A DNA stretch of 64,000 nt, taken from NCBI GenBank assembly GCA_036725605.1, contig DAIMDW010000022.1, forward strand, positions 49,741 through 113,740, written 5' to 3'. The position numbers and the translations under genes were made by a program. Shown here piece by piece: positions 43,474 to 52,704 of this stretch. Origin of the DNA: CALBTQ01 sp036725605 (GTDB lineage Bacteria; Lernaellota; Lernaellaia; Lernaellales; Lernaellaceae). Each line of letters begins with the position of its first letter. Within the stretch, counting starts at the first letter, position 1. The notes under the pieces are model-generated. The model was not told the origin of the DNA. It worked only from the letters and a program-made list of their open reading frames with translations, and did not search any database.

Positions 43474-44127
43474 TCATTTCGCCCTTTTCGAATTCTGAAA
43501 AAAGTCGCAATGTGCCGTGATATTGCACTGTTCGCACTTGGGTTTGCGCGCGTTGCACGTGTAGCGGCCGTGGAAAATCATCGTGTGCGAAAACAGCGTC
43601 CAATCCTTGGGCGCAATCAGCTCGTTGAGCGCATATTCGATCTTCACCGGATCGGTCTCGGCGGTCAACCCGATGCGTTGGCTCAGACGTGATACGTGGG
43701 TGTCCACCGCAATGCCCGGCACGTCGAAAGCGTTGCCTAAAATAACATTCGCGGTCTTGCGCCCGATGCCCGGCAGCCTGGTCAGCGTTTCCATGTCGCC
43801 GGGCACCATGCCGCCGTGGTTGGCGAGCAACTGCTCGGTCAGGCCGCGCAGGCTTTTGGCCTTGTTCCGATAAAAACCGGTCTGGCGGATATCCTGCTCC
43901 AACTCCTCGACCGGCACGGCCAGGTAATCGGCGGGCGTTTTATATTTTTGGAAAAGCCTGGCGGTGACCTCGTTGACCTTCACGTCGGTGCACTGCGCCG
44001 AGAGAATCGTCGCCACAGTCAGCTCCAGCGGATTGCTGTAGCGCAGTTCGATCTTCGCTCCCGGATGCAGCTTCTTGAGCAATGCGAACACCTGTCGTGC
44101 TTTTTTCTTCAACTCCTCTTTGCTCAC
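43474..44127 (-). CDS. nth: Endonuclease III
   Basis: Base-excision-repair glycosylase/AP lyase of 217 aa. It has the helix-hairpin-helix LPGIGRKTANVIL containing the catalytic Lys, the catalytic Asp in VDTHVSRL, and the 4Fe-4S loop C-x6-C-x2-C-x5-C at the C-terminus (CNARKPKCEQCNITAHC). The GTG at 44127 has AAGGAGA five bases upstream and overlaps the polX stop by 4 nt; the longer open frame upstream lies within polX. Confidence 0.95.
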   Translation of the reverse strand: MSKEELKKKARQVFALLKKLHPGAKIELRYSNPLELTVATILSAQCTDVKVNEVTARLFQKYKTPADYLAVPVEELEQDIRQTGFYRNKAKSLRGLTEQLLANHGGMVPGDMETLTRLPGIGRKTANVILGNAFDVPGIAVDTHVSRLSQRIGLTAETDPVKIEYALNELIAPKDWTLFSHTMIFHGRYTCNARKPKCEQCNITAHCDFFQNSKRAK

Positions 44128-45845
44128 GATTTTCTCCTTTGCATGAATGCGAAAATGTCCTCGGTCGTCCAGGCCGTCAGCACGTCGTCGGCGGTCAGCC
44201 AGCCCTTGCGCGCGATGCCCAGCCCGTACTCGATGTCGGTCAGCCCCTCGATCGAATGCGCGTCGGGACAGATCGGAATGGGAATGCCCAATTCCTTCGC
44301 CTTGCGGTGGTGCCGCCAATCCAGATCGAGCCGGTGCGGATTGGCGTTGAGTTCGACGGCCACCCCGTACGCGGCGGCGGCTTCGAGCACGGCGGCCATG
44401 TCCAGCGGATACGCGTCGCGCGAAAGCAGCAGCCGGCCGGTCGGATGCCCCAGAATCGTCGTGTACGGATTCTCGATCGCCTGAATGATCCGCGCGGTCA
44501 TCGTCGCTTCGTCCATTTTGAAGTGCGAATGCACCGAGGCGATGATGAAATCGAACTGCGCGAGCGTCTGCTCGTCGTAATCCAGCGAACCGTCGGGCAG
44601 GATGTCCGATTCGATGCCCTTGAAAACACGGAACGGCGCCAGCGCTTCGTTCGTGCGGTCGATTTCCTCATGCTGGCGCTTGATGTCGTCGGGCCTGAGC
44701 CCGCCGGCGTAGGCCGCCGTTTGCGAATGGTCGCTGATGCCCAGATAGTCCAGCCCCATGTCGCGCACGGCCTCGGCCATTTGGCGTACCGTGTTGCCGC
44801 CGTCGGAGAAAGTCGTGTGGCAATGCAAAATGCCGCGCAGGTCTCCGCGTTCGATCAGCCGCGGAAATTCTTGCGCCGCGGCGAACTCGATCTCCCCGCC
44901 GGCCTCGCGCGCTTCCGGCGGAATGAAATGCAAACCCAGTCGCCGGTACAACTCGGTTTCGTCGGCGACCGGCAGCGGCGTTTCGCCGTCGAACAGACCG
45001 TACTCGTTAAGCTTGAGTCCCTGCTTTTTCGCCAGCGCGCGCAACTGCGTGTTGTGCTCGCGGCTGCCGGTGAAATGGGCGAGGGCGGTGGCGAACTGCG
45101 TGTCTTCGACCACGCGTAGATCCACGGCGATGCCGCTGGTCAGCACGACCGACGATTTCGTCTCGCCGTGCCCGGTGATCTGCGCGACCGCCGGATGATG
45201 CACGAAGGCGTCCATCAACTTCGGGGCGTCGGCGGAGGTCGCCAGCAGGTCGACGTCCTTCACCGTCTCCAGGCGTCGCCGCAACGAGCCGGCCGTTTCG
45301 ATACGCTCGACCACGCCCGTTTCCTGCAGCGCCGGAATCAGCGCCTCGGCCGCGTTCAAGCCGGTGGGAATACGAAAACGCCCGGTATACTTGGCCAGCC
45401 GCGCCAGGCCCAGCAGGATGTTGTCCTGCGTTTTCTTGCCGAATCCTTTGAGCTCGACCAGGCGATTCTCCTGGCAGGCGTATTCCAGTTCGCCCAGCGA
45501 GGCGATGCCCAGTTCCTCGTACAGAATTTTGACCTTCTTCGCGCCCAGCCCGGGCACGCGCAGCATGTCGAACAATCCGTTGGGGAAGCGGCTGCGCAGT
45601 TCGTCGAGGTACGGCAGCGCCCCGGTTTCGTGGAGCGTTTGGATTTTCTCGCTCAGTGCCTGCCCGATGCCCTTGATCTCGCCGGCGACCGCCTGCGCGA
45701 CGAACTCGCCCAGTTCCGCTTCGTTGGTTTGGACGATGCGCGCGGCGTTGAAATAAGCGCGGGTTTTGAACGGATTCTCTCCGCTGAGCTCGAGCAGCAC
45801 GCCGATCTCCTCCAGCGCCTGCGCGATCTGTTTGGAATTGGGCAT
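44124..45845 (-). CDS. polX: DNA polymerase/3'-5' exonuclease PolX
   Basis: A family-X polymerase fused to a PHP exonuclease, 573 aa, the usual length. The N-terminal part has two helix-hairpin-helix segments (RVPGLGAKKVKILYEELG and ELKGFGKKTQDNIL), the polymerase active site GSLRRRLETVKDVDLLA with Asp residues, and the C-terminal PHP domain begins GILHCHTTFSDGG with later GISDHSQTAAYAGG and ADAHS-type metal blocks. It takes part in repair gap filling and is translationally coupled to nth. ATG 45845 has GGAGAG upstream. Confidence 0.93.
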   Translation of the reverse strand: MPNSKQIAQALEEIGVLLELSGENPFKTRAYFNAARIVQTNEAELGEFVAQAVAGEIKGIGQALSEKIQTLHETGALPYLDELRSRFPNGLFDMLRVPGLGAKKVKILYEELGIASLGELEYACQENRLVELKGFGKKTQDNILLGLARLAKYTGRFRIPTGLNAAEALIPALQETGVVERIETAGSLRRRLETVKDVDLLATSADAPKLMDAFVHHPAVAQITGHGETKSSVVLTSGIAVDLRVVEDTQFATALAHFTGSREHNTQLRALAKKQGLKLNEYGLFDGETPLPVADETELYRRLGLHFIPPEAREAGGEIEFAAAQEFPRLIERGDLRGILHCHTTFSDGGNTVRQMAEAVRDMGLDYLGISDHSQTAAYAGGLRPDDIKRQHEEIDRTNEALAPFRVFKGIESDILPDGSLDYDEQTLAQFDFIIASVHSHFKMDEATMTARIIQAIENPYTTILGHPTGRLLLSRDAYPLDMAAVLEAAAAYGVAVELNANPHRLDLDWRHHRKAKELGIPIPICPDAHSIEGLTDIEYGLGIARKGWLTADDVLTAWTTEDIFAFMQRRKS

Positions 45846-45988
45846 AACGACGCTCTCCTTTTCGCGGATAAACCGATGATGGCGTGAATCGCCGCCGAAC
45901 GCAAGAAAGCCGCCGCCTCTCGATTGACGCGGTGAGGCGTCTGCACTAACGTTTGCGGATCGAATCCCGCGACTCATGGAGAATCCCG
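45846..45988. promoter_or_regulatory. Divergent leader between polX and ABC exporter
   Basis: About 140 bp separating the minus-strand repair pair and the plus-strand ABC operon. Both promoters must lie here; the DNA is GC-rich and I see no clear hexamers. Confidence 0.35.
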
Positions 45989-46969
45989 ATGAATCTGGCC
46001 GTCGAAACGATCGACCTCACGCGCACCTACAAGGTCAAACGCGGGGAAACGCTCACCGCGCTGGATCGCGTCAATCTGCAGATCCGCCCCGGTGAAGTCT
46101 TCGGTGTATTGGGCCCCAACGGCGCCGGCAAAACCACCGCCATCAAAATACTCGTAACGCTGTTGTATCCCAGCAGCGGGCAGGCGTTGGTTGCCGGGCA
46201 CGACGTGGTCGAGCATCCGGAAAAGGTGCGCCCGCTGATCAACATGGTCAGCGGCGGGGAAACCAGCGGCTACGGCATTCTGACCGTCCGCGAGAACATC
46301 TGGATGTTCAGCCAGTTTTACGGCCTGCCCGGCGCGGTGGCCAAAAAGCGGATCGACGAATACCTCGTGCGTTTCAGCCTGGACAAAAACGCCAAAACCA
46401 AAGTGCATAACCTGTCCACCGGCATGCGTCAGAAGATGAACATCATCCGTGGCTTCGTCACCGATCCGCAAATTCTGTTTCTCGACGAACCGACGCTCGG
46501 GCTGGACGTGCACATCGCCCGCGAGGTGCGCCGCTACATCCGCGAGTGGATCGCTGAAAACAACCGGCGCACCGTCCTGCTGACCACCCATTACATGGCC
46601 GAGGCCGAGGAACTGTGCGACCGCATCGCGATCATCGACGGCGGGCGCCTGGTGGCCTGCGACACGCCGGCGGCGTTGCGTCGTTCGTTGGGCGAGGGCG
46701 GTTTGTTCACGCTGATTCTGTCGCCCGAACCGCGCGACACTTCGCTGGTGGCGAATATTCCCGGCGTGAGCGGCGCGTATTTGCTGCCCGCCGACGAGCC
46801 CGGCAGCATGGCGCTGCGTTTTCAACTCAGCGACGATCAGCGGTTGCAGGATATTTTCGCCGTCGCCGCCGAGCACGGTTATCGGATCAAAGGATTTTCC
46901 AAGCACGAGCCCGATCTCGAGGATCTGTTCGTCAAAATCGTCGGGCGCAGGTTGCACGAAAATGAGTAG
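45989..46969 (+). CDS. ABC-2 type transporter, ATP-binding subunit
   Basis: A 326-aa ATPase of the NatA/DrrA/CcmA type. It has Walker A GPNGAGKTT at about 44-52, the signature LSTGMRQK, Walker B ILFLDEPTLGLD and the switch His in TTHYMAEAEEL. The C-terminal extension (about 230-326) is the regulatory domain usual in drug/lipid/polysaccharide exporters. ATG 45989 has GGAGAA nearby; the frame extends 12 codons upstream. It overlaps the first permease gene by 8 nt. Confidence 0.92.
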   Translation: MNLAVETIDLTRTYKVKRGETLTALDRVNLQIRPGEVFGVLGPNGAGKTTAIKILVTLLYPSSGQALVAGHDVVEHPEKVRPLINMVSGGETSGYGILTVRENIWMFSQFYGLPGAVAKKRIDEYLVRFSLDKNAKTKVHNLSTGMRQKMNIIRGFVTDPQILFLDEPTLGLDVHIAREVRRYIREWIAENNRRTVLLTTHYMAEAEELCDRIAIIDGGRLVACDTPAALRRSLGEGGLFTLILSPEPRDTSLVANIPGVSGAYLLPADEPGSMALRFQLSDDQRLQDIFAVAAEHGYRIKGFSKHEPDLEDLFVKIVGRRLHENE

Positions 46970-47777
46970 GATCGGGCTGTTGCTGCGGGCGATCTGGGCG
47001 CGGGCCTACGTGCGCATCGTCGGCGGCAACCGCGAGCTGTCGTGGATGCTCTCCGAGGTCCTGCTGCCGATGATCTCCCTGTCGGCCTATATTTTCATCT
47101 ACCGCAGCCTGGGCGCGCCGCGCATTTACGAGGGCCTGGTGGTGCTCGGCGGCGCGATGATTCCTTTCTGGATCGGCGTGCTGTGGTCGATGGCCTCTCA
47201 GTTTTACTGGGAAAAGGAGACCGGCAACCTCGATTTGTACATGGCCAGCCCGATGCATCCGGTTACGCTGTTGGTGGGAATGGCGGTGGGCGGCATGTTC
47301 ATGAGTTTCGTACGTTCGTTTTTCGTCTTGCTGTTGGGCGTGTTCGTGTTTCGCGTCGAGTTGACCGCACAGCAACCGCTGCTGCTGGTGCTGTTGTTTT
47401 CCCTGACCCTGACCTCGCTGTTTTCAATGGGCATGGCCGCATCGAGCGTTTATTTCATGGTCGGGCGCGTGGGCATCAAAATCAATCAGATCCTCATCGA
47501 ACCGGTCTACCTACTGGCCGGTCTATACTTTCCGGTGACGCACCTTGGGCGTTTTTTGCTCGTGCTGGCCGCGCTGATTCCCTTGACGCTCGGCCTGGAC
47601 GGCGTGCGGCAATTGCTGCTGCCCGGCGGCGCGTCGATCGGCTTGCTGCGGCCCGAAATCGAGACCGGCATTCTGGCGGTGATGACCGTGGTCTTCACCA
47701 TCGGTGCGGTGCGCCTGATGCGCGTGCTCGAGCAAAAGGGCAAGCGTGACGGCACGATGTCGCTGAGGTGGCAATGA
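46962..47777 (+). CDS. ABC-2 type transporter permease, first subunit
   Basis: A 271-aa integral membrane protein with six predicted helices and the ABC-2 family QFYWEKETGNLDLYM segment, in which the E-x-G-T-like loop contacts the ATPase. It pairs with the next gene to form a heterodimeric channel. Substrate unknown. ATG overlaps the ATPase stop; its own stop overlaps the next start (ATGA). Confidence 0.88.
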   Translation: MSRIGLLLRAIWARAYVRIVGGNRELSWMLSEVLLPMISLSAYIFIYRSLGAPRIYEGLVVLGGAMIPFWIGVLWSMASQFYWEKETGNLDLYMASPMHPVTLLVGMAVGGMFMSFVRSFFVLLLGVFVFRVELTAQQPLLLVLLFSLTLTSLFSMGMAASSVYFMVGRVGIKINQILIEPVYLLAGLYFPVTHLGRFLLVLAALIPLTLGLDGVRQLLLPGGASIGLLRPEIETGILAVMTVVFTIGAVRLMRVLEQKGKRDGTMSLRWQ

Positions 47778-48619
47778 TCCGGCAACAGGCGAGAGCGTTC
47801 TGGGCGTCGATTCGCATCGGTTGGGCGATCGAATCGAACTGGACGAGCGTGCCGCTGTATCTGTTGTACGCCGCCGTGCGCCCGTTGGCTTTATGCGTGT
47901 TGGTGTATTTCGTCTACAAGGTGGTCAATCCGCACCCGGGCGGCGATCCGTATTTTATGGGCATCTATCTGGGCAACACGTTTTTCACCGTGTTTATCAC
48001 CCTGACCGGCGGACTGTCGTGGGCGATCATCACCGATCGCGAGCAATACCAGATCGTCCGCTATGTGTACATTACGCCTGCGCCGTTTATGATGACCATC
48101 CTGGGACGCGCGGTGACGTTCCTGGGCATCGCCTTTTCCAATGTGTTCTTGATTTTGCTGGTCGGCCGGTTTGCCCTTGGCCTGCCTCTTGGGGTGGGGA
48201 ACGTCAATTGGCTTTTGCTGGTGCTCGCGCAGGTGCTCGGTCTGGTGGCCGCGGCGGGCATCGGTTTGTTTTTCGCCGGCTTGTTGCTGGTGACCGCCCG
48301 CCACTCGTTGTTGTTGGCCGAGGGGATCGGCGGCGTGTTTTTGCTACTGTGCGGCGTGCTGTATCCCACGACGAAACTCCCCTTGGCGTTGCAACCGGTG
48401 GCCTGGCTCAATCCGTTGACCTTGTGGATCGAAGCCTCGCGGCGCGCCTTCGGGGTCGTCTCCTTCGATACGCGCCTGGCGACGCTGCCGACCTGGCTGC
48501 TGTTGATTTTATTGACGCTGTTGACCGGCGCTTTCGCCTGGCTTGGCGTGCGCGCGTTTCTGGGCTTCGAGCACCTGGCCAAGCGCCACGGCAAAATCGA
48601 CCAGACGACCAACTATTGA
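47774..48619 (+). CDS. ABC-2 type transporter permease, second subunit
   Basis: A 281-aa six-helix membrane protein homologous in layout to the preceding permease (DREQYQIVRYVYITPAPFMM corresponds to the EKETGNLDLYM block). ATG 47774 forms an ATGA overlap with the upstream stop; a GTG two codons earlier is possible. Together with the two genes upstream it completes an ABC exporter. It is followed within 50 bp by a lipoprotein gene that may be in the same transcript. Confidence 0.88.
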   Translation: MIRQQARAFWASIRIGWAIESNWTSVPLYLLYAAVRPLALCVLVYFVYKVVNPHPGGDPYFMGIYLGNTFFTVFITLTGGLSWAIITDREQYQIVRYVYITPAPFMMTILGRAVTFLGIAFSNVFLILLVGRFALGLPLGVGNVNWLLLVLAQVLGLVAAAGIGLFFAGLLLVTARHSLLLAEGIGGVFLLLCGVLYPTTKLPLALQPVAWLNPLTLWIEASRRAFGVVSFDTRLATLPTWLLLILLTLLTGAFAWLGVRAFLGFEHLAKRHGKIDQTTNY

Positions 48620-48665
48620 TCGGCGTCGCCTTGACAGGTTTTCGGTTTCGACTAGGATTTATTTC

Positions 48666-49916
48666 ATGAAACACACCTCGTATTTTCTTCTTCTGGTAAT
48701 GGTGGTTGCCTCGGTTGTCGTTTCGTGCGGCAGCGAAACGGGTGATGAACCTTCTATCGACATCGATGATCTGGTCGAACAGGGTGCAGCGGCGTTGGGC
48801 GACGGCGACGGTTATCGGGCGCGGGATATTTTCCGGCGCGCGTTGGTGGAAGATGCAAAACACCCGCAGGCGAACCTGGGCCTCGTGCTGGCCGATGTGC
48901 AGCAGGTGCTGCATTTCCTCGACGAAATAATTCTGTTCGTCGGCGACATGGCTGGTGGTATGGGCCTGGCGCAAACCGATGACGGCGGTCTGGAGCCCGG
49001 CGATTCGATCGACGCCACGCTGCATCATTTCCTCAAGGGCATCTTCGAGCCGCTGGTCGACGAGATGATGCTGGCGATGATCTACGTGCGCGCCGACGAG
49101 AGCGTCCTGCTCGAAGTGCCGTCGTATCCGCTCGGCTTCTCGTCGTTCACCCTGATCGATCTGCACGGCCAGTGGGACGCGTCGGATGCCGCGTGGCTGG
49201 CCGGCACGCTCAATCTGGCGCAGGGCGCGATCGACATCATTCAGGGCACGAACATGGACATGAACCTCGGCCTGTTGCTGGACACCGATTTCGTCGGCAA
49301 CCTGCTCAACGGCCGCGAGGTCGACGTCGCCGCCACCCTCGGCGAACTGGTCGACGTGCTGCTGGCGATCATGCAAGACGCGGAGCGCGCCGATTTTCTG
49401 ATGCCGCTGGACGGCGAGCAGTGGCGCTACGAGCGCGCGCAGCGCAATCTGGCGATGGCCGTGTACGAGTGGGTGTGCGTGTGGTCGATGATCGAAGAGG
49501 AAACCGACGATCCGGCCGACGATGTGCTGACTTATCTGGACGCCAACGGCAACGGCCGGCGTGAATCCTCCGAACGCTTCGCCTGGACGACCGTCGGCTT
49601 TGATCCCGCGGCGATGGACATGCTGCCCGCCTGGCGCGCGATGGGGTGGGATCTGTTCGCCGCCCTGGCCGAGCGCACCGACCTGGATCCGTATCCGCAA
49701 ACCTACAACACGTTCGATCTGTCCCTGGCCAACATGTTGTTGGAAAGCATCGGCCTGCCGGCGTTGATCGACTCGCAGAAGCTGGATTTCGCCGACATGG
49801 TGGAAAATCCGCCGAACGCCGAACTCAAGGCGTTTCTGATCGACGCGCTCGAATGCGCCGAGCAGCTCGACGATCCGGCGGCGATGCTGACGTGTTTCTC
49901 CGCGTTGCTCTCCTGA
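48666..49916 (+). CDS. Predicted lipoprotein with TPR-like N-terminus
   Basis: A 416-aa lipoprotein: signal peptide MKHTSYFLLLVMVVASVVVSC with C21 as the lipidated residue. Residues about 36-70 (ARDIFRRALVEDAKHPQANLGLV) look like one TPR unit. The rest is helical, acidic and lacks membrane helices or a known motif. ATG 48666 follows AGGA at a longer than usual spacing; the frame extends upstream into the permease 3' end. It may be a partner of the ABC exporter by position only. Confidence 0.75.
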   Translation: MKHTSYFLLLVMVVASVVVSCGSETGDEPSIDIDDLVEQGAAALGDGDGYRARDIFRRALVEDAKHPQANLGLVLADVQQVLHFLDEIILFVGDMAGGMGLAQTDDGGLEPGDSIDATLHHFLKGIFEPLVDEMMLAMIYVRADESVLLEVPSYPLGFSSFTLIDLHGQWDASDAAWLAGTLNLAQGAIDIIQGTNMDMNLGLLLDTDFVGNLLNGREVDVAATLGELVDVLLAIMQDAERADFLMPLDGEQWRYERAQRNLAMAVYEWVCVWSMIEEETDDPADDVLTYLDANGNGRRESSERFAWTTVGFDPAAMDMLPAWRAMGWDLFAALAERTDLDPYPQTYNTFDLSLANMLLESIGLPALIDSQKLDFADMVENPPNAELKAFLIDALECAEQLDDPAAMLTCFSALLS

Positions 49917-49971
49917 GCCTTTGACCGCACCATGCAAAGACGGTTATCCTTGCCCATGGGAGGCGTGCAGC

Positions 49972-51210
49972 ATGAAGCGAACCGTGTTTTTAGTTTTCTT
50001 GATTGTCTGTACGGCGGCCACGGCATCGGCGGAATTCACGATTGATACCGTCGATCAGGGCGGCGTCGGCGCGATGACCGATATCGCCCTGGGCGCCACC
50101 GGCTGGCCGGCCGTTTGCTATTACGATGAAACCAACGGCGATCTGAAGGTGGCCGAACTCGGCGGCGGCGGATGGTCGCTGGCCGTGGTCGATGCGGACG
50201 GCAACGTCGGCGGCGACTGCTCGATCTACGTCGATTCGGGCAACGATCCGCACATCGCCTACATCGACAACGAGAACCTCGATCTGCGCTACGCCTATCG
50301 CGACGGCGGAACGTGGTACAGCGAAACGCTCGAAGAATACGGCCCGGTCGGCCTGGGCGCGAGCATGCAGCCCGATCCCGACGGCTGGCCGCGCATCGCC
50401 TACATCGACAGCGGCGCCGAAGACCTCGTGTTTCTCTGGTTCGAACCGGACGATTACACCGTCGAGTACATCGACACCGACCGGAAAGTCGGCGGACGCG
50501 AAACCGACATCGCCGTGGTGTCCTCCACCTTGTCGTACATCACCTATTTCGACGACGAGGACGGCACGCTGTTGCTCACGCGCGGGCACGCCGCCTCCTG
50601 GGAGAGCACGGTCATCGACGGCGGCGGCGGGGAAGAGGTCGGCTGGGACAGCGCGTTGGCCATCGACAGCGGCGGCACGCTGCACGTGGGCTACTACGAT
50701 TTCACCAACGGTCGCGTGAAATACGCGCGCGGCAGTTACGGCTCGCTGGACATCGCCGTGGTCGACGAGAGCGGCTGGAGCGGCTACCCGATGGATCTGA
50801 CCGTGGACGGCGACGGCAACGCCCACATGTGCTATTTCGACGACGGCGGCAAAATGCTGCGCTACGCCGTGCGCGGCGCGACGGGCTGGCATCGCTACAT
50901 GATCGACGACGGCGGCAACGTCGGACTGGATTGCTCGATCGCCGTCGACGTGTCCGGCGTGGTGTCGATCGCCTATTACGACGATGAACTCGGCGCGCTC
51001 AAAGTGGCGCGCGGCGACGCCTCGGGCATGGACGAATTCACCGGCGACGACGACGACGATGATGACGATGACGACGACGATACGGGCGACGATGACGACG
51101 ACGATGCGGGCGACGACGATGACGACGATGCGGACGATGACGACGACGATGATGATGACGATAATGACGATGATAGCGGCTACAATCCCGGCGGCGGTTG
51201 CGGCTGCTGA
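49972..51210 (+). CDS. Secreted beta-propeller-like protein with poly-Asp and terminal CGC tail
   Basis: A 412-aa exported protein with signal peptide ending TASAE (about 1-20). Residues 22-350 hold about seven imperfect repeats of about 45-50 residues built around I-A-Y-Y/I-D plus D/N-G-x-L-K-Y-A, a propeller-like pattern. The tail is an almost pure Asp tract of about 45 residues (DDDDDDTG and DDDDDDAG units) ending SGYNPGGGCGC at the stop codon. ATG 49972 has GGGAGG upstream. The ending resembles the first part of the MYXO-CTERM sorting motif but has no transmembrane segment or Arg cluster after it. Function unknown; surface attachment is plausible. Confidence 0.8.
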   Translation: MKRTVFLVFLIVCTAATASAEFTIDTVDQGGVGAMTDIALGATGWPAVCYYDETNGDLKVAELGGGGWSLAVVDADGNVGGDCSIYVDSGNDPHIAYIDNENLDLRYAYRDGGTWYSETLEEYGPVGLGASMQPDPDGWPRIAYIDSGAEDLVFLWFEPDDYTVEYIDTDRKVGGRETDIAVVSSTLSYITYFDDEDGTLLLTRGHAASWESTVIDGGGGEEVGWDSALAIDSGGTLHVGYYDFTNGRVKYARGSYGSLDIAVVDESGWSGYPMDLTVDGDGNAHMCYFDDGGKMLRYAVRGATGWHRYMIDDGGNVGLDCSIAVDVSGVVSIAYYDDELGALKVARGDASGMDEFTGDDDDDDDDDDDDTGDDDDDDAGDDDDDDADDDDDDDDDDNDDDSGYNPGGGCGC

Positions 51211-51222
51211 ATCCTGACCGAT

Positions 51223-51258
51223 AAAAAAAGCGCCGGTTCAATCGAGCCGGCGCTTTTT
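51223..51258. terminator. Bidirectional rho-independent terminator
   Basis: An 11-bp stem AGCGCCGGTTC / GAGCCGGCGCT with loop AATC, flanked by seven A residues on the left and five T on the right, so it can serve both the plus-strand propeller gene and the convergent minus-strand lipoprotein gene. Confidence 0.9.
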
Positions 51259-51274
51259 CATTTTTAATGGGAAT

Positions 51275-52489
51275 TTATTGCGCGTCGTCGTCCGCGAGGT
51301 CGTCGTCGGTCACGTCGTCGTCAGCCGTATCGTCATCGGCTGTGTCGTCGTCGACGGTGTCGTCATCCGAATCGACCGGCTGCGGGATATCGAAGATCGC
51401 CACGGCGTTGAGCGTGTTGCCGCTGCCTTCATCCACCGGCCGCGCCTGCTGCCACCCGCCGGTCTGCCGCAACAACAGCAGCGGTTCGTCCCAATCGGAG
51501 TTGTAACCGACCGCCCAGCCGCGGTTCGCCTCGAGCATGTCCATATCCTGAATGAGGAACTGGTCGCCTTTGATGCCCGGCAGTTCCATTTCGCTCCAGT
51601 TGGCCGAGTCGGTCGTCATGTAAATCTGGCTCCACAGGCAATCGGCGATGGCATAACCGGCGCCGTCGGCGGTGAATTGCAGCTTGCGCACATCGGTCGT
51701 TTTGCAGGTGGAAACCGGCGTGGCCGCCCGCCGCGACCAGGATTCGTTGCCGCGACGCCAAAAGACGCCGATCTTTTCGCCGTCGGTGATGTCCCAACCG
51801 ACCGCCCAGAACGCGCCGTCGGGGGCGAGGGCGATGTCGTTGACCTGCGTCGGCGCTTCTTCGCTGTAGGCGACGATCACGTCGCTGGACACGTTCGAGC
51901 CGTCCCAGCGAACGTGCTGCCAATGTCCCTCGATCAGGGCCGTCATGTGCAGCGCGGCGTCTTCAGGCACGGTGAGAATGGCGCTGAGCTTGGCCGCCTG
52001 CGTGGTGATCGTGCCGGTCATGGCGATCACATTGCGCGTACCGTCGGGCAAAATGCGCACGAGGTACCCGTTGTCCTGCGCGTCGTTGCCGCCGAACCAA
52101 TAGGTGCCGTCGCTCGTCACGGCGATATCGAACAGATTCACCGTATTGGGCAGATCCGGCGGCGTCACCGTCGACCATTGTTCGTTATTGAAACGATAGA
52201 TGTTGTGCGAGGTGATGACGTAACCGTACAACCGATGCTGGAATTTGGCCGCCACGATGGGGAAGGTCACCGAGGACACCGTTTCCTTCTGCCACTGGCC
52301 GCCTTGATAACGGAAGATGCCGTCGCCGAAGCCCCAGCCGATCATGCTCAGGTCATATTTGGTCGGCGGCGCTTCGCCGTCGTTGTCATCATCGTCGTCG
52401 TCATCGTCGCCCGAGCAGGCGATCGGCAGGATCGACAGCGCCAAGACCACCGAAGCGATTAATAAAAGAGATACGATTTTTATCTTCAT
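51275..52489 (-). CDS. Lipoprotein with Asp-rich tracts at both ends
   Basis: A 404-aa lipoprotein, lipobox LPIAC (C25) followed immediately by SGDDDDDDDD. The body (about 40-370) is a beta-rich repeat region with W/G turns (WGFGDGIFRYQGG, DGTYWFGGND, DGAFWAVGWD, NRGWAVGYNS) like a propeller of the YCF48/Kelch type. The last 35 residues are DDDT-V/A units ending DDDAQ, without the terminal Cys seen in the proteins at 41454 and 49972. It diverges from tolQ and ends at the shared terminator. Function unknown, probably outer-membrane surface. Confidence 0.8.
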   Translation of the reverse strand: MKIKIVSLLLIASVVLALSILPIACSGDDDDDDDDNDGEAPPTKYDLSMIGWGFGDGIFRYQGGQWQKETVSSVTFPIVAAKFQHRLYGYVITSHNIYRFNNEQWSTVTPPDLPNTVNLFDIAVTSDGTYWFGGNDAQDNGYLVRILPDGTRNVIAMTGTITTQAAKLSAILTVPEDAALHMTALIEGHWQHVRWDGSNVSSDVIVAYSEEAPTQVNDIALAPDGAFWAVGWDITDGEKIGVFWRRGNESWSRRAATPVSTCKTTDVRKLQFTADGAGYAIADCLWSQIYMTTDSANWSEMELPGIKGDQFLIQDMDMLEANRGWAVGYNSDWDEPLLLLRQTGGWQQARPVDEGSGNTLNAVAIFDIPQPVDSDDDTVDDDTADDDTADDDVTDDDLADDDAQ

Positions 52490-52639
52490 TATGTCTCCCT
52501 GGCCAACCCGCTATTGTTTTATCTCAAATCGTCGGCCAAAAAAAGATTCATGCAACTTTTGTTTTTTATCGGGTTTCTAACCACTATGCATGAGGGAAAC
52601 CGTCTTTGCGTTCGCCGGTTGCGTTTTCGTGCGAATTGC

Positions 52640-52668
52640 TTGACTTCGCGAAGATTTCGAAATACGTT
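52640..52668 (+). promoter_or_regulatory. Candidate sigma-70 promoter for tol operon
   Basis: TTGACT at 52640-52645 and TACGTT at 52663-52668 with a 17-bp spacer, 37 nt before the tolQ start. The spacer contains two overlapping-type palindromes, CTTCGCGAAG (52644-52653) and TTTCGAAA, which could be an operator. A second TTTGAC lies just after the -10. Confidence 0.45.
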
Positions 52669-52704
52669 TGACGCCAATTAGACCTGACCTACGGTGGTAA
52701 CTAT

